DNA of 64,000 nt, taken from JANPBY01 sp963851405 (GTDB lineage Bacteria > Actinomycetota > Actinomycetes > DATJPE01). Positions 23,105 through 32,409 of the stretch are shown here, piece after piece. A model generated the notes under the pieces. The model made no database searches, was not told where the DNA came from, and saw only the letters and a list, made by a program, of their open reading frames with translations. Position numbers and translations under genes: made by a program. Each line of letters opens with the position of its first letter. Position 1 is the first letter of the stretch. The stretch covers positions 62,001-126,000 of the forward strand of contig CAWKPB010000001.1 in NCBI GenBank assembly GCA_963851405.1, written 5' to 3'.

Positions 23105-25766
23105 CTAGCCGACGAGCTGGCGCAACACGTACTGGAGGATGCCGCCGTGCCGGTAGTAGTCGGCCTCGCCCGGAGTGTCGATCCGCAGCCTCGCCTCAAT
23201 GGTCGTCTCACGGCCGTCGGACCCCAGGGCCTGGATGGTGACCGTGTCGGGTACGTCCCCCTCGTTCAGTGCGGTGACACCCACCACGCCGTAGGTCTCC
23301 TCGCCGGTGAGACCCAACGATGCGGCGGACTCCCCCGCTGGGTATTGCAGAGGGAGGACGCCCATCCCGATCAGGTTGCTTCGGTGGATGCGCTCGTAGG
23401 ACTCGGCCAGCACAGCCCGGACCCCCAACAGCGCCGTACCCTTGGCCGCCCAGTCCCGGGACGAGCCGGAACCGTATTCCTTGCCGGCCAGGATGACCAA
23501 GGGGATGTCGGCGGCTGCGTAGGACTGGGCAGCGTCGTAGATGGTCGTCTGCTCACCGCCCGAAGCGAAGTTGCGGGTGAAGCCGCCTTCGACACCGTCA
23601 AGCAACAGGTTGCGCAGCCTGATGTTGGCGAACGTCCCGCGAATCATGACCTCGTGGTTGCCGCGGCGAGAGCCGTAGGAGTTGAAGTCCTGACGCTCGA
23701 CGCCGTGCTCCGCGAGGTAGACGCCGGCCGGGCTCTCAGCCTTGATGGCCCCAGCGGGGCTGATGTGATCGGTGGTGACCGAGTCGCCCAGCAGTGCGAG
23801 AACCCGGGCGCCCTCGATGTCGGTGACCGGCGCCGGGTCGGCCGGCATCCCGTCGAAATACGGAGGCTTTCGCACGTAGGTTGACGCCGGGTCCCAGGCG
23901 AACACGTCTCCCACCGGAGTCTCGAGTGACTGCCACCGGTGGTCGCCGGTGAAGACGTCCTGATAGCTCTTGGTGAACATCTCGGCCGCTACGCAACGGT
24001 CCACGACGTCTTGGACTTCGTGGGGGCTGGGCCAGATGTCACGCAGATAGACCGGTTCACCGGTTGGATCCAGCCCCAGCGGTTCGGTGCTGAGGTCGAG
24101 GTCCATCCGGCCCGCCAGGGCGTACGCGACCACAAGCGGAGGGGATGCGAGGTAGTTCATCTTCACGTCGGGCTGGATGCGTCCCTCGAAGTTCCGGTTG
24201 CCCGACAGGACCGAGACGACGGCCAGGTCAGCCTCGTTGACCGCCGCTGACACCTCGGTTGGCAGCGGGCCCGAGTTTCCGATGCACGTCACGCAGCCGT
24301 AGCCGACCAGATCGAAACCGAGCTTCTCGAGGTACGGGGTCAGGCCGGCCCGGTCGTAGTAGTCCGTGACCACTTTGGACCCCGGGGCCAGGGTGGTCTT
24401 GACCCATGGCTGGCTGGCGAGCCCTCGCTCGACAGCCTTCTTGGCCAACAGGGCCGCGCCGACCATGACCGACGGGTTCGACGTGTTGGTGCACGAAGTG
24501 ATGGAGGCGATGACCACGGCTCCGTGCGGCAGGGAGTACGACGTACCGTCCGGCGCTTGCACGACCGCGGTGGCCGTCGGGTCGTCGGTGTAGACCGGGA
24601 GTGCTGCGCGGAATGCGTTGGTGGCGTTGGTCCGGGCCACCCGGTCCTGCGGCCGCTTCGGGCCGGCCATCGACGGGACGACCGTGGAGAGGTCGAGCCT
24701 CGAGGGTCTCGCTGTAGACCGCCTCGTTCGCGGGGTCATGCCACAAGCCCTGCGCCTTTGCGTAGGCCTCGACGAGCGCCACCTGCTGCTCGGAGCGGCC
24801 CGTGAAACGCAAGTACCGCAGCGTCTCGTCGTCGATCGGGAAGATCGCGCACGTGGAGCCGTACTCTGGGCTCATGTTGCCGATCGTGGCCCGATTGGCC
24901 AACGGGACTGCCGCGACGCCATCTCCGTAGAACTCCACGAACTTGCCCACCACGCCGTGGTGTCGCAACTGCTCGGTAATCATGAGGACCAGGTCCGTGG
25001 CGGTGGCGCCGTCGGGCAGGGCTCCCTTCAGCTTGAAACCCACGACACGCGGGATGAGCATCGACACGGGCTGACCCAGCATGGCCGCCTCGGCTTCGAT
25101 CCCGCCGACGCCCCAGCCGAGCACACCTAGACCGTTGACCATGGTGGTGTGGCTGTCGGTGCCGACCACGGTGTCGGGGAACGCGACGCCGTCGCGCACC
25201 ATGACGACGCGCGCGAGGTACTCGATATTGACCTGGTGGACGATCCCGGTGCCGGGCGGGACAACCTTGAAGTCATCGAAGGCCGTCTGCCCCCAACGCA
25301 GGAACTGGTAGCGCTCTCGGTTTCGCCCGTATTCGATGTCGGTGTTGATCTCGAACGCGTCCGGGCGACCGAAAACGTCTGCGATGACCGAGTGGTCGAT
25401 GACTAGCTCAGCCGGCGCCAGGGGGTTGATTCGGCTGGGGTCGCCACCCAGATCGCGGACGGCTTCGCGCATGGTGGCCAGATCGACCACGCAGGGCACC
25501 CCCGTGAAGTCCTGCATGATCACTCGACCCGGGGTGAACTGGATCTCGCTGTCCGGCTCGGCCTTCGGATCCCAGTTCGCCAGGGCTTGGATCTGATCGA
25601 CGGTGGTGTTCGCGCCGTCTTCGGTGCGCAGCAGGTTCTCCAGCAGCACCTTGAGGGCGTACGGGAGGCGGTCGGCTCCTTCGACCTCCCGGAGCGCGAA
25701 CACCTCGACCGTCTCCGTACCTACGGTGAGGGTGGTCTTGGTTCCCAGACTGTCGATGCTGCTCAC
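23105..25766 (-). pseudogene. acnA: aconitate hydratase, disrupted by one frameshift
   Basis: Two frames join to give one AcnA-type aconitase of about 886 residues, normal length; it isomerises citrate to isocitrate in the TCA cycle. The first part (25766 down to about 24699) runs from MSSIDSLGTK through DFTGVPCVVDLATMR to AVYSETLE; the second resumes with LDLSTVVPSMAGPKRPQDR and carries the iron-sulfur cysteines in SITSCTNTSNP and GCVTCIGNSG, then SYGSRRGNHEVM and GSGSSRDWAAKG. One extra base at 24698-24699 (in the run GAGGCTC of the coding strand) causes the break. Nothing else is damaged and the gene is expected to be essential for respiration, so a sequencing indel is quite possible. The GTG at 25766 has GAGGAG upstream. 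Confidence 0.93.
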
Positions 25767-25790
25767 GTCGCTCCTCGCCGGCCGCCGATT

Positions 25791-25808
25791 TATCTTGACG
25801 TCAAGATA
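25791..25808. promoter_or_regulatory. perfect 18-bp palindrome in acnA promoter
   Basis: TATCTTGACGTCAAGATA is fully symmetric and fills the 42-base gap between the methyltransferase stop and the acnA start, 24 bases before the start codon. It has no T-run and is AT-rich compared with its surroundings, so an operator covering the acnA promoter is more likely than a terminator. Confidence 0.7.
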
Positions 25809-27026
25809 TCACTCGGCAGCGGCCCCGGCTACGGGCTCGAACACCGCGACGCACTCCACGTGCTGCGTCATCGGAAACAGATCGAAGGCCCGCAGCGACC
25901 CCAGACCCCAACCCAAGTCGGCGAACGTCTTCACATCTCGGGCCAACGATGCCGGGTCGCACGCCACATAGACCACGGCGCGGGGGTCCAGCCGCGTGAT
26001 GCCGGTGACCACCGTCGATCCAGCACCAGCGCGCGGCGGATCGAGCACGACCAGGTCACAGTGCTTCACCTGACCGGCCGCGAGCCAACCGGTCACATCG
26101 CCCTCGTGGAGCCGGGCCTGGGCAAGGTCTCTCAGGTTCCGGCGTGCATCACGTACGGCCATCCGGGAACTCTCCACGGCGTCCACTCGCCCACCCGCAC
26201 CGACAGCCTCTGCGAGCGCCGCGACGTACAGCCCGACGCCGGAGTACAAATCGATCGCGTGCTCCCCCACCCGCGGCTTCAGTCCGTCGAGAACGGCGGA
26301 CACCAGCATCTGCGCAGCTGCTGGATGCACCTGCCAAAACCCGTCAGCGGCCACTCTCCACTCGCGGCCGACCGCGTGCTCCCGGACTCGCCGAGCGCCC
26401 TCAGGCACGCCGTCGACCAGGACAGCCACGTCGCCCGTGCTGTCAGAGACGGCAATCTGGACCGATCTACGACCCGACCAAATTCGAGCGAGCGCTCCCG
26501 TCTCGGTCACTCCCGGGTGTGCGAGCGGGCAGTGGTCCAGCGGGTGAATCTCACTGGATCGGTGTCGGTGCAGACCGAGTCGGCCGGACCCGGGGGCCAC
26601 GGAGAATCGCTCGCGAGTCCGCCAGCCGAGACCATCCGGGGCTCCCGGTAGCTCTTCGACGACGACGTCGCGTTGGATCCCCGCGAGGCGTGCCAGCTGC
26701 TCTGCGACGACGATCCCCTTGAGGACACGTTGGGTGGCCAGGTCGGCGTGTTGCCAGTCGCAGCCTCCGCACAATCCGGGACCAGACTCCGGGCAGGGCG
26801 CTGGGACCCGCCCAGGGGCAGCAACCAGGATGTCGATCGCATCGGCCCGAAGAAACCGGGTCGTACGGGAGGTCACCACCGCTCGGACCGTCTCGCCGGG
26901 GAGGGTATGTCGAACGAACACGACCTGACCGTCGTGGCGGGCGACGCAATGCCCGCCATGGGCCACCCCTTCCACGGTCAACTCGAGAACGGCACCGAGC
27001 TCCACCACGTTCCGGACGTCAGTCAC
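25809..27026 (-). CDS. RNA (uracil-5-)-methyltransferase, TrmA/RumA family with TRAM domain
   Basis: 405 residues. An N-terminal TRAM domain (about 10-65, GHCVARHDGQVVFVRHTLPGETV) precedes an iron-sulfur site with CPESGPGLCGGCDW and a later cysteine in DHCPLAHP, the four ligands known from RumA. The methyltransferase domain has AIDLYSGVGLYVAALA (SAM site), DLVVLDPPRAG and YVACDPASLARD with the catalytic cysteine. It should methylate a uridine in 23S rRNA or tRNA; the exact target cannot be told. Its GTG overlaps the permease stop by 4 bases, an arrangement I recall as common in actinomycetes. Confidence 0.9.
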   Translation of the reverse strand: MTDVRNVVELGAVLELTVEGVAHGGHCVARHDGQVVFVRHTLPGETVRAVVTSRTTRFLRADAIDILVAAPGRVPAPCPESGPGLCGGCDWQHADLATQRVLKGIVVAEQLARLAGIQRDVVVEELPGAPDGLGWRTRERFSVAPGSGRLGLHRHRSSEIHPLDHCPLAHPGVTETGALARIWSGRRSVQIAVSDSTGDVAVLVDGVPEGARRVREHAVGREWRVAADGFWQVHPAAAQMLVSAVLDGLKPRVGEHAIDLYSGVGLYVAALAEAVGAGGRVDAVESSRMAVRDARRNLRDLAQARLHEGDVTGWLAAGQVKHCDLVVLDPPRAGAGSTVVTGITRLDPRAVVYVACDPASLARDVKTFADLGWGLGSLRAFDLFPMTQHVECVAVFEPVAGAAAE

Positions 27027-29050
27027 GGGGCATCCGGATCGGGTTGCCGCACGGTCGGCTGGGGAATGGGCTCCCCTCGCCGGAAAGCTCCGGGAGCGAC
27101 CCCCTCGTGCTGCTCGGCCCCAACGGATGAGGTCAGCTGCCAGGGAACGCTTACCACCATGACCCCCGGCGTGAACAACAGACGGCCCTTGATCCGCAGG
27201 GCCGACTGGTTGTGCAACAGGTGCTCCCACCAGTGACCGACGACGTACTCCGGGATGTACACCGTGACGACGTCGCGCGGTGTGCCTCGGCGGATGTCCT
27301 TGATGTAGTAGACGATCGGCCGGGTGATCTCCCGGTACGGCGAACTGAGCACCTTCAACGGGACCGGGATTCCACGCAGATCCCACTCGGAGACCAGCGC
27401 AGCAGTCTCGACTTCGTCTACGTCGACCGTGATGGCCTCGATGGATGAAGGCCGGGAGGCGCGCGCATAGTTGACGGCCCGCAGGGTGGGCTTGTGGATC
27501 TTGGAGACGAGGACCACCGCATGCACTCGGGAGGGCAGGGTGGTCACCTCGTTCTCGTCGACCGTGAGCTCGAGACGGACGCGCTCGTAGTGCTTGTGAA
27601 TGCCATGCATCAAGAACCACAAAACCGCCATCGCGACGATCGCGATCCAGGCTCCACTGACGAACTTGGTGACCAGCGCGATAGCGAGGACGGTCGCAGT
27701 GGTGACAAAGGCGAACCCGCTGATGGCCCGGCGCCGATGAGTCCGCGACCGCTCGGCCTCAGTCAACTGCCCGCCGAGGAGGCGGTTCCAGTGACGCACC
27801 ATGCCGAGCTGACTAAGGGTGAACGACACGAAGACGCCCACGATGTACAGCTGAATCAGTCGGGTCGACTGCGCTTGGAAGACCCAGATGAGTAAGGCCG
27901 CGAAGCCGGCGAGTAACAGGATCCCGTTGGAGAAGACCAAGCGATCGCCGCGGGTGTGCATCTGGCGCGGCATGTATCGGTCCTGAGCGAGGATCGAAGC
28001 GAGCACCGGGAAACCGTTGAACGCCGTGTTGGCCGCGAGCACCAGGATCAAGGCCGTGAACAATTGCACGAAGTAGAACGCCACGCTGGTGTTGCTCCCG
28101 AAGACGGTCATGGCGATTTGAGCAATCACGGTGTCCTGGTGTTGCCCCGCAGGCAACCCGATTAGGTCATTGGGGTTCTCAGCCACCTTCACGCCAAGCC
28201 GGATCGCCAGGAACGTCACCCCGACGAACATCGTCACGGCGAGGGCACCCATGACGGCGAGAGTCGTGGCCGCGTTCTTCGCCTTGGGCTTCTTGAACGC
28301 CGGGACTCCATTGGAGATGGCCTCGACGCCCGTGAGCGCCGTACACCCGGACGCGAACGCCCGAAGTCCGAGAAAGATCACGCCCAACATGCCGAGGTTC
28401 TTCAGCTCCGGGAGGATCTCGTAGTCGGCGCTCGGAGCCTGCAAGTCGTCGCCGCCCCATAGCCGCCAGGCGCCCACGCCGATCATGCACAAGATCGCGA
28501 ACATGAACGCGTACGTCGGGATCGCGAACGTGAAGCCAGACTCGCGCACCCCTCGCAAGTTGAGAACCACGATCAGCAACACGATTCCCAAGGTGGCGCT
28601 GACCCGGTGCTGACCCATCCAGGAGAAGGCGGGCGTCGAAGCGAGGTTCTCAACTCCAGCAGAAGTCGACACCGCCACGGTCAACACGTAGTCGACCAGT
28701 AGCGCGGAGGCCACGATCAGTCCGAACTCGGGGCCGAGGTTGGTATTGGCAACCTCGTAGTCACCGCCCCCGCTTGGATAGGCGTGCACGTTCTGCCGGT
28801 AGGCGGCGACCACGGTGACGAGCACGACCACGACCGCCAGCGCCGCCCACGGGGTGAGGCTCAACCACGCGGTGCCCGCAAGAGCCAAGATGATGAGGAT
28901 CTCCTGGGTCGCGTAGGCGACCGACGACATCGCGTCACTAGCGAAGACCGGCAGCGCCAGCCGCTTAGGGAGAAGGGTCTCGCCCAGTTGGCGGGTGTCC
29001 TTCGCCCGGCCAACGAGCAAGCGCTTCGACAGATCCGCCAGGCTGGCCAC
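27023..29050 (-). CDS. APC-superfamily permease, KimA-like (potassium importer candidate)
   Basis: 675 residues. After a short cytosolic start (LSKRLLVGRAKDTRQLGETLLPKRLALPVFASDAMSSVAYATQEIL) come about 12 transmembrane helices (to about residue 480), then a soluble C-terminal domain of roughly 170 residues. The SDAMSSVAYATQEIL block is the hallmark of the YdaO/KimA group, of which B. subtilis KimA is a potassium-proton symporter; other members are called amino-acid permeases. The divergent neighbours are two TrkA-type potassium regulators, which supports potassium. The GTG at 29050 was chosen because TACTCT lies 8 bases upstream and the preceding codons overlap the divergent gene. Operon with the RNA methyltransferase. 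Confidence 0.85.
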   Translation of the reverse strand: MASLADLSKRLLVGRAKDTRQLGETLLPKRLALPVFASDAMSSVAYATQEILIILALAGTAWLSLTPWAALAVVVVLVTVVAAYRQNVHAYPSGGGDYEVANTNLGPEFGLIVASALLVDYVLTVAVSTSAGVENLASTPAFSWMGQHRVSATLGIVLLIVVLNLRGVRESGFTFAIPTYAFMFAILCMIGVGAWRLWGGDDLQAPSADYEILPELKNLGMLGVIFLGLRAFASGCTALTGVEAISNGVPAFKKPKAKNAATTLAVMGALAVTMFVGVTFLAIRLGVKVAENPNDLIGLPAGQHQDTVIAQIAMTVFGSNTSVAFYFVQLFTALILVLAANTAFNGFPVLASILAQDRYMPRQMHTRGDRLVFSNGILLLAGFAALLIWVFQAQSTRLIQLYIVGVFVSFTLSQLGMVRHWNRLLGGQLTEAERSRTHRRRAISGFAFVTTATVLAIALVTKFVSGAWIAIVAMAVLWFLMHGIHKHYERVRLELTVDENEVTTLPSRVHAVVLVSKIHKPTLRAVNYARASRPSSIEAITVDVDEVETAALVSEWDLRGIPVPLKVLSSPYREITRPIVYYIKDIRRGTPRDVVTVYIPEYVVGHWWEHLLHNQSALRIKGRLLFTPGVMVVSVPWQLTSSVGAEQHEGVAPGAFRRGEPIPQPTVRQPDPDAP

Positions 29051-29058
29051 GGTTGGCA

Positions 29059-29064
29059 AGAGTA
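29059..29064 (-). promoter_or_regulatory. -10 box TACTCT, leaderless KimA-like gene
   Basis: On the minus strand TACTCT lies 8 bases before the GTG at 29050, within the 64-base divergent gap. Confidence 0.45.
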
Positions 29065-29114
29065 GTGCGGACGCGGTGCACTCCTGGACCGGCTCGGTGT
29101 GGCAGGCTCCACCC

Positions 29115-29783
29115 GTGCACGTGGTGATCATGGGATGCGGCCGGGTCGGCTCTTCGCTGGCCGGCTCCCTCGACTCGATGGGGCATTCGGTCGTCGTGGT
29201 CGACCATGACCCGGACGCGTTTCGACGCCTTCCGGCGGAGTTCCGAGGTCGCACAGTTGCCGGGGTGGGTTTCGACCGCGAAGTCTTGAAGCAGGCGGGC
29301 GTCGAAGAGGCGGGCGCTTTCGCTGCTGTGTCGTCCGGGGACAACTCGAACATCCTCGCGGCGCGGGTCGCCCGCGAGACTTTTGGTATCGAGAACGTCG
29401 TCGCGCGGATCTACGACCCCAAGCGCGCGGAGGTCTACCAACGCCTCGGCATTCCGACGGTGGCGACAGTTCGATGGACCTCCGATCAGATGCTCCGGCG
29501 TTTGCTCCCCTCAGGGGCAGCGGTCGAATGGAGTGACCCCAGCGGCGCCATCCGCCTGGCCGAAGTGCACCTAGACCCCGCGTGGATCGGTCGGCCGATG
29601 GCCGACATCGAGAGCTATGCGTCGTGTCGAGTTGCGCTGATCACCCGGCTTGGCAACGGACTTCTCCCGGACCACTTGACCGTGGTCCAGGAGGGCGACC
29701 TGGTACACGTTCTCTTGCGCGAACACGACGTCGAGTTGGTGGAAGCCGCTCTCGGCGGGCCACCTCCGAGGAAGGACGACTGA
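29115..29783 (+). CDS. TrkA-family potassium uptake protein (RCK), first of pair
   Basis: 222 residues: one RCK_N Rossmann domain (HVVIMGCGRVGSSLAGSLDSMGHSVVVVDHD, GxGxxG with an acidic residue ending the second strand, so NAD(H)-binding) and one RCK_C domain from about 140 (RLAEVHLDPAWIGRPMADIE). Such proteins gate or regulate potassium channels and transporters from the cytosolic face. The GTG at 29115 leaves only two residues before the first strand. Its stop and the next gene's ATG share one base (TGATG). No channel-forming TrkH is adjacent; the KimA-like permease is the nearest transporter. Confidence 0.9.
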   Translation: MHVVIMGCGRVGSSLAGSLDSMGHSVVVVDHDPDAFRRLPAEFRGRTVAGVGFDREVLKQAGVEEAGAFAAVSSGDNSNILAARVARETFGIENVVARIYDPKRAEVYQRLGIPTVATVRWTSDQMLRRLLPSGAAVEWSDPSGAIRLAEVHLDPAWIGRPMADIESYASCRVALITRLGNGLLPDHLTVVQEGDLVHVLLREHDVELVEAALGGPPPRKDD

Positions 29784-30451
29784 TGCGAGTCGTCATAGCG
29801 GGAGCGGGGAAGGTCGGTCGATCCATCGCGGCGGAATTGGTCGGGAACGACCATGAGGTGTTGTTGTTGGACCGAGATCACGACTGCATCCGACCCGGCT
29901 CCATCGCCAAGGCCGAGTGGCTGCAGGGCGACGCGTGTGAGATCGATTTCCTGGACAGCGCCGGTCTTCAGTCGTGCCAGGTCGTCGTCGCTGCGACCGG
30001 CGACGACAAGGTGAACCTGGTCGTGTCGCTGCTCGCCAAAACCGAGTACGGCGTCCCGCGTGTGGTCGCGCGGGTCAACCATCCCAAGAACGAGTGGATG
30101 TTCAACGAAGCGTGGGGCGTCGATGTCGCCGTCTCGACGCCACGACTTCTCTCCGCACTGGTCGAGGAAGCCGTGTCCGTCGGAGACCTCGTCAGGCTCA
30201 TGACCTTCCGCCAGGGCGGGGCCAACTTGGTGGAACTGACCCTTCCCGAGTCGTCCCCGCACTCCGGTCACCGCGTCGGGAGCATCCCTTGGCCCGCGGA
30301 CACCGCCCTGGTCGCCATCCTGCGCGATGGGCAGGTCATCACGCCAAGCGCGGATGACCCCATCGAGCCGGGCGACGAGTTGTTGTTCGTGGCTTCGGCC
30401 GAGGCCGAAGACGCGCTACAGGATGAACTGTCCCCGCACCACCACGCCTAA
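29783..30451 (+). CDS. TrkA-family potassium uptake protein (RCK), second of pair
   Basis: 222 residues, the same length and layout as the upstream gene: RCK_N with MRVVIAGAGKVGRSIAAELVGNDHEVLLLDRD, LQGDACEIDFLDSAGLQSCQVVVAATGDD and VVARVNHPKNEWMF, then RCK_C from about 140 (GGANLVELTLPE). The pair probably arose by tandem duplication and may act as a hetero-oligomer, like the CeoB/CeoC proteins of mycobacteria. GAGGAAGGA lies upstream of the ATG and the 1-base overlap implies coupled translation. Confidence 0.92.
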   Translation: MRVVIAGAGKVGRSIAAELVGNDHEVLLLDRDHDCIRPGSIAKAEWLQGDACEIDFLDSAGLQSCQVVVAATGDDKVNLVVSLLAKTEYGVPRVVARVNHPKNEWMFNEAWGVDVAVSTPRLLSALVEEAVSVGDLVRLMTFRQGGANLVELTLPESSPHSGHRVGSIPWPADTALVAILRDGQVITPSADDPIEPGDELLFVASAEAEDALQDELSPHHHA

Positions 30452-30472
30452 CTGCTCCTACCCGTACTGCGC

Positions 30473-31222
30473 CTACTCGTATCGCTCAGCTGGCCGCCGC
30501 GCCTCGCCCGAGTCCGAACGCGACTCGCTCGCACCGTGCGACTCCTCGGGGCCAGCCGCTGCGTCGGCATCGGATTCGTTCTCGTCCTCGGGGTGGATCG
30601 GATGAGAGGACCGCAAGATCAGCCAGGTCCCACCGCACGCGAGCAGGAACAGCGGCAGCCCCAACGGGATATTGGCGAAGCCCAGGACCGTGGTGCGCTC
30701 GGCGAGGTAGAGCGGGACCTGGACGAGCAGACGAATGATGAAGACCCCCGCCCAGAGCCAGGACGCCAGCAGGTAGGCCCGGTAGCGGGTGGGGTCCCGG
30801 CGCCAAGCAAATCCCTCCCCGAGGATCGGGCCAAGAATCACTCCGAGCAATGGCCAACGGACCAGGCAGGAGATGGCGTAGACCGAGGCATACACCCCGT
30901 TCTTGACGATTGAGGGGAAGAAGAAATCCTGAGGCTGCCCACGCCAGGCTGCCCACCCAGCCATGATTCCCACGCCAACCAGGCTCGCGACCACCTGACC
31001 GACCGGGCGGCGATGCCAAAGCGCAAGCACACCGAGCGCTAGCGCCGAAAGCAACGCGATCCACAACGAGGGCCCAAGACGCGCACCGCTGACCGGGTAC
31101 GCCACGGCGAAAACCACGCCAGGGATGGTCGCCTCGACCATCCCTCGAGTGCCGCCCATCAACTCGACCAAACCCTGCGCGTCGCGGGGCGGCGGTTTCG
31201 AAGGCGGGGCTGGGCCGATCAC
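30473..31222 (-). CDS. DUF3159 membrane protein
   Basis: 249 residues with about six hydrophobic helices (residues 30-200) and a long acidic, charged C-terminal tail (EDENESDADAAAGPEESHGASESRSDSGE). DUF3159 members are actinobacterial membrane proteins without assigned function. Characteristic blocks are LVELMGGTRGMVEATIPGVVFAVAY, GQPQDFFFPSIVKNGVYASVYAISCLVRWPLLGVILG and FIIRLLVQVPLYLAE. Its GTG overlaps the OB-fold gene stop by 4 bases; the two usually travel together in actinomycetes. Confidence 0.88.
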   Translation of the reverse strand: MIGPAPPSKPPPRDAQGLVELMGGTRGMVEATIPGVVFAVAYPVSGARLGPSLWIALLSALALGVLALWHRRPVGQVVASLVGVGIMAGWAAWRGQPQDFFFPSIVKNGVYASVYAISCLVRWPLLGVILGPILGEGFAWRRDPTRYRAYLLASWLWAGVFIIRLLVQVPLYLAERTTVLGFANIPLGLPLFLLACGGTWLILRSSHPIHPEDENESDADAAAGPEESHGASESRSDSGEARRPAERYE

Positions 31223-31620
31223 GCGCGTAGCTCATAGGAGGGGTTGAACACGGTCGGAACGCCTTCTCGCGTGGTCAACCGGCCGTGCGCGCTGATGTTG
31301 GCCCCGGGTGTGATTCCACCGATGCGGCGACGCCCCAACCAGATGAGTCGGATTGTGGCGCTCCCGTCGTAGAGATCAGCTTCGAGCGCGGGCACCCCAC
31401 CATGCGGGCGGAGCGTCACCGACCGCAGCGTGCCGGCGACCGACACGCGTTCGCCCAAACAGCACTCCGTGATTGCGGTCGCACCGAGGTCCGCAACGGC
31501 GGCTCGCAGATTCTCTGCCTCGATCTCGGCCGGCCCAGCACCGATCCCTCGAAGCAGGCGACGCCATGCGGACACCTTCGTGGGCGTCGCCACGGCGGCC
31601 GGTCGCGTGGGCGCTGCCAT
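31219..31620 (-). CDS. OB-fold nucleic-acid-binding domain protein
   Basis: 133 residues. After a Lys/Arg-rich start (SAWRRLLRGIGAGPAEIEAENLR) comes a small OB fold, about residues 45-130: CCLGERVSVAGTLRSVTLRP, ALEADLYDGSATIRLIWLGRRRIGGITPG and ISAHGRLTTREGVPTVFNPSYEL. This is the arrangement of single-strand or tRNA-binding OB domains; the ligand is not known. It is located between DUF3710 and DUF3159 genes on the same strand. ATG start; 4-base overlap with the next gene. Confidence 0.87.
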   Translation of the reverse strand: MAAPTRPAAVATPTKVSAWRRLLRGIGAGPAEIEAENLRAAVADLGATAITECCLGERVSVAGTLRSVTLRPHGGVPALEADLYDGSATIRLIWLGRRRIGGITPGANISAHGRLTTREGVPTVFNPSYELRA

Positions 31621-31668
31621 GGGTTCAGGGTAACCCGAGGGGGCCTTGACCCACGGCCACAGAGGCGT

Positions 31669-32406
31669 TCAGCGAATCTCGGTGATCTCCGGGCCGCGAC
31701 GTTTGAGGCCGGTCAGCGTCGGTGGGCCATCCGGCTCCGGCGGGAGCATCGGGGGCTGCCCGGGCAGATGCATCGGCAGCGGGTCACGTGGTGCCATCGC
31801 CTCACTGCCTCTGACCACGGCTAGTCCAGCGAAAGCCTCTTCAAGCGTCGAAGCCGTGGTACCTGCACGTGCGGCAGCGCCCGAAAAGACTGCCCTGACG
31901 AACCAGCGAGGACCGTCCACTCCCACGAAGCGACCGGGATCCAAGGTTCCCTTCTTTTCCTGACTCGGGACCTTGGCCGCGATCTCGACCCCGAAGCGCC
32001 CGTCCTCTTCAGTGGCGGTGCCGCCCGCCTGCCGAATCCCTTCGACGATCTCCGCACGGATTTCGCCCCACAACCCAGATCGCCGGGGTGCAGCGAACAC
32101 CTGGACCTGAACCTGCCCGTCCCCGGCGACGATCGTCAAAGCGATCACCCGTTCGGTGCCCCGTTCAACTTCTAGGCGGAGCTCGACACCCGGGGCTGGT
32201 GCCATCCGAAGACTCCCGAGGTCTACCCAGGTGTCGTCCAGCGCCTCACAGTCGGCGATATCCCAGGGGCCAGTCGGCCGTGCGGGCTCGACAAGGACCT
32301 CGGGCGCGTTGTCGGCGCCCTCGGAGGCAACGGCCGCATCCGCGATCTGGTCTTCGTCGGTTCCCGCACCGTCGCTGTCTTGTTTTGATCGCCGAAAGAG
32401 CCCCAC
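31669..32406 (-). CDS. DUF3710 family protein
   Basis: 245 residues, soluble. The first 45 residues are charged and low in complexity after MGLFRRSKQD. The DUF3710 core starts at RPTGPWDIADCEALDDTWVDLGSLRMAP and continues through VQVQVFAAPRRSGLWGEIRAEIVEGIRQAGG, LDPGRFVGVDGPRWFVRAVFSGAAA and ends in PLPMHLP. Function is unknown; it follows dut in actinobacteria. AAGGAAGG precedes the GTG. The gene begins 3 bases after the dut stop, so dut and DUF3710 are one unit. Confidence 0.9.
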   Translation of the reverse strand: MGLFRRSKQDSDGAGTDEDQIADAAVASEGADNAPEVLVEPARPTGPWDIADCEALDDTWVDLGSLRMAPAPGVELRLEVERGTERVIALTIVAGDGQVQVQVFAAPRRSGLWGEIRAEIVEGIRQAGGTATEEDGRFGVEIAAKVPSQEKKGTLDPGRFVGVDGPRWFVRAVFSGAAARAGTTASTLEEAFAGLAVVRGSEAMAPRDPLPMHLPGQPPMLPPEPDGPPTLTGLKRRGPEITEIR

Positions 32407-32409
32407 GCC

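Noticed and set aside
24690..24710. Programmed ribosomal frameshifting in acnA
   Set aside because: No slippery heptamer and no conserved need for it; aconitases are not known to use it. A plain indel explains it.
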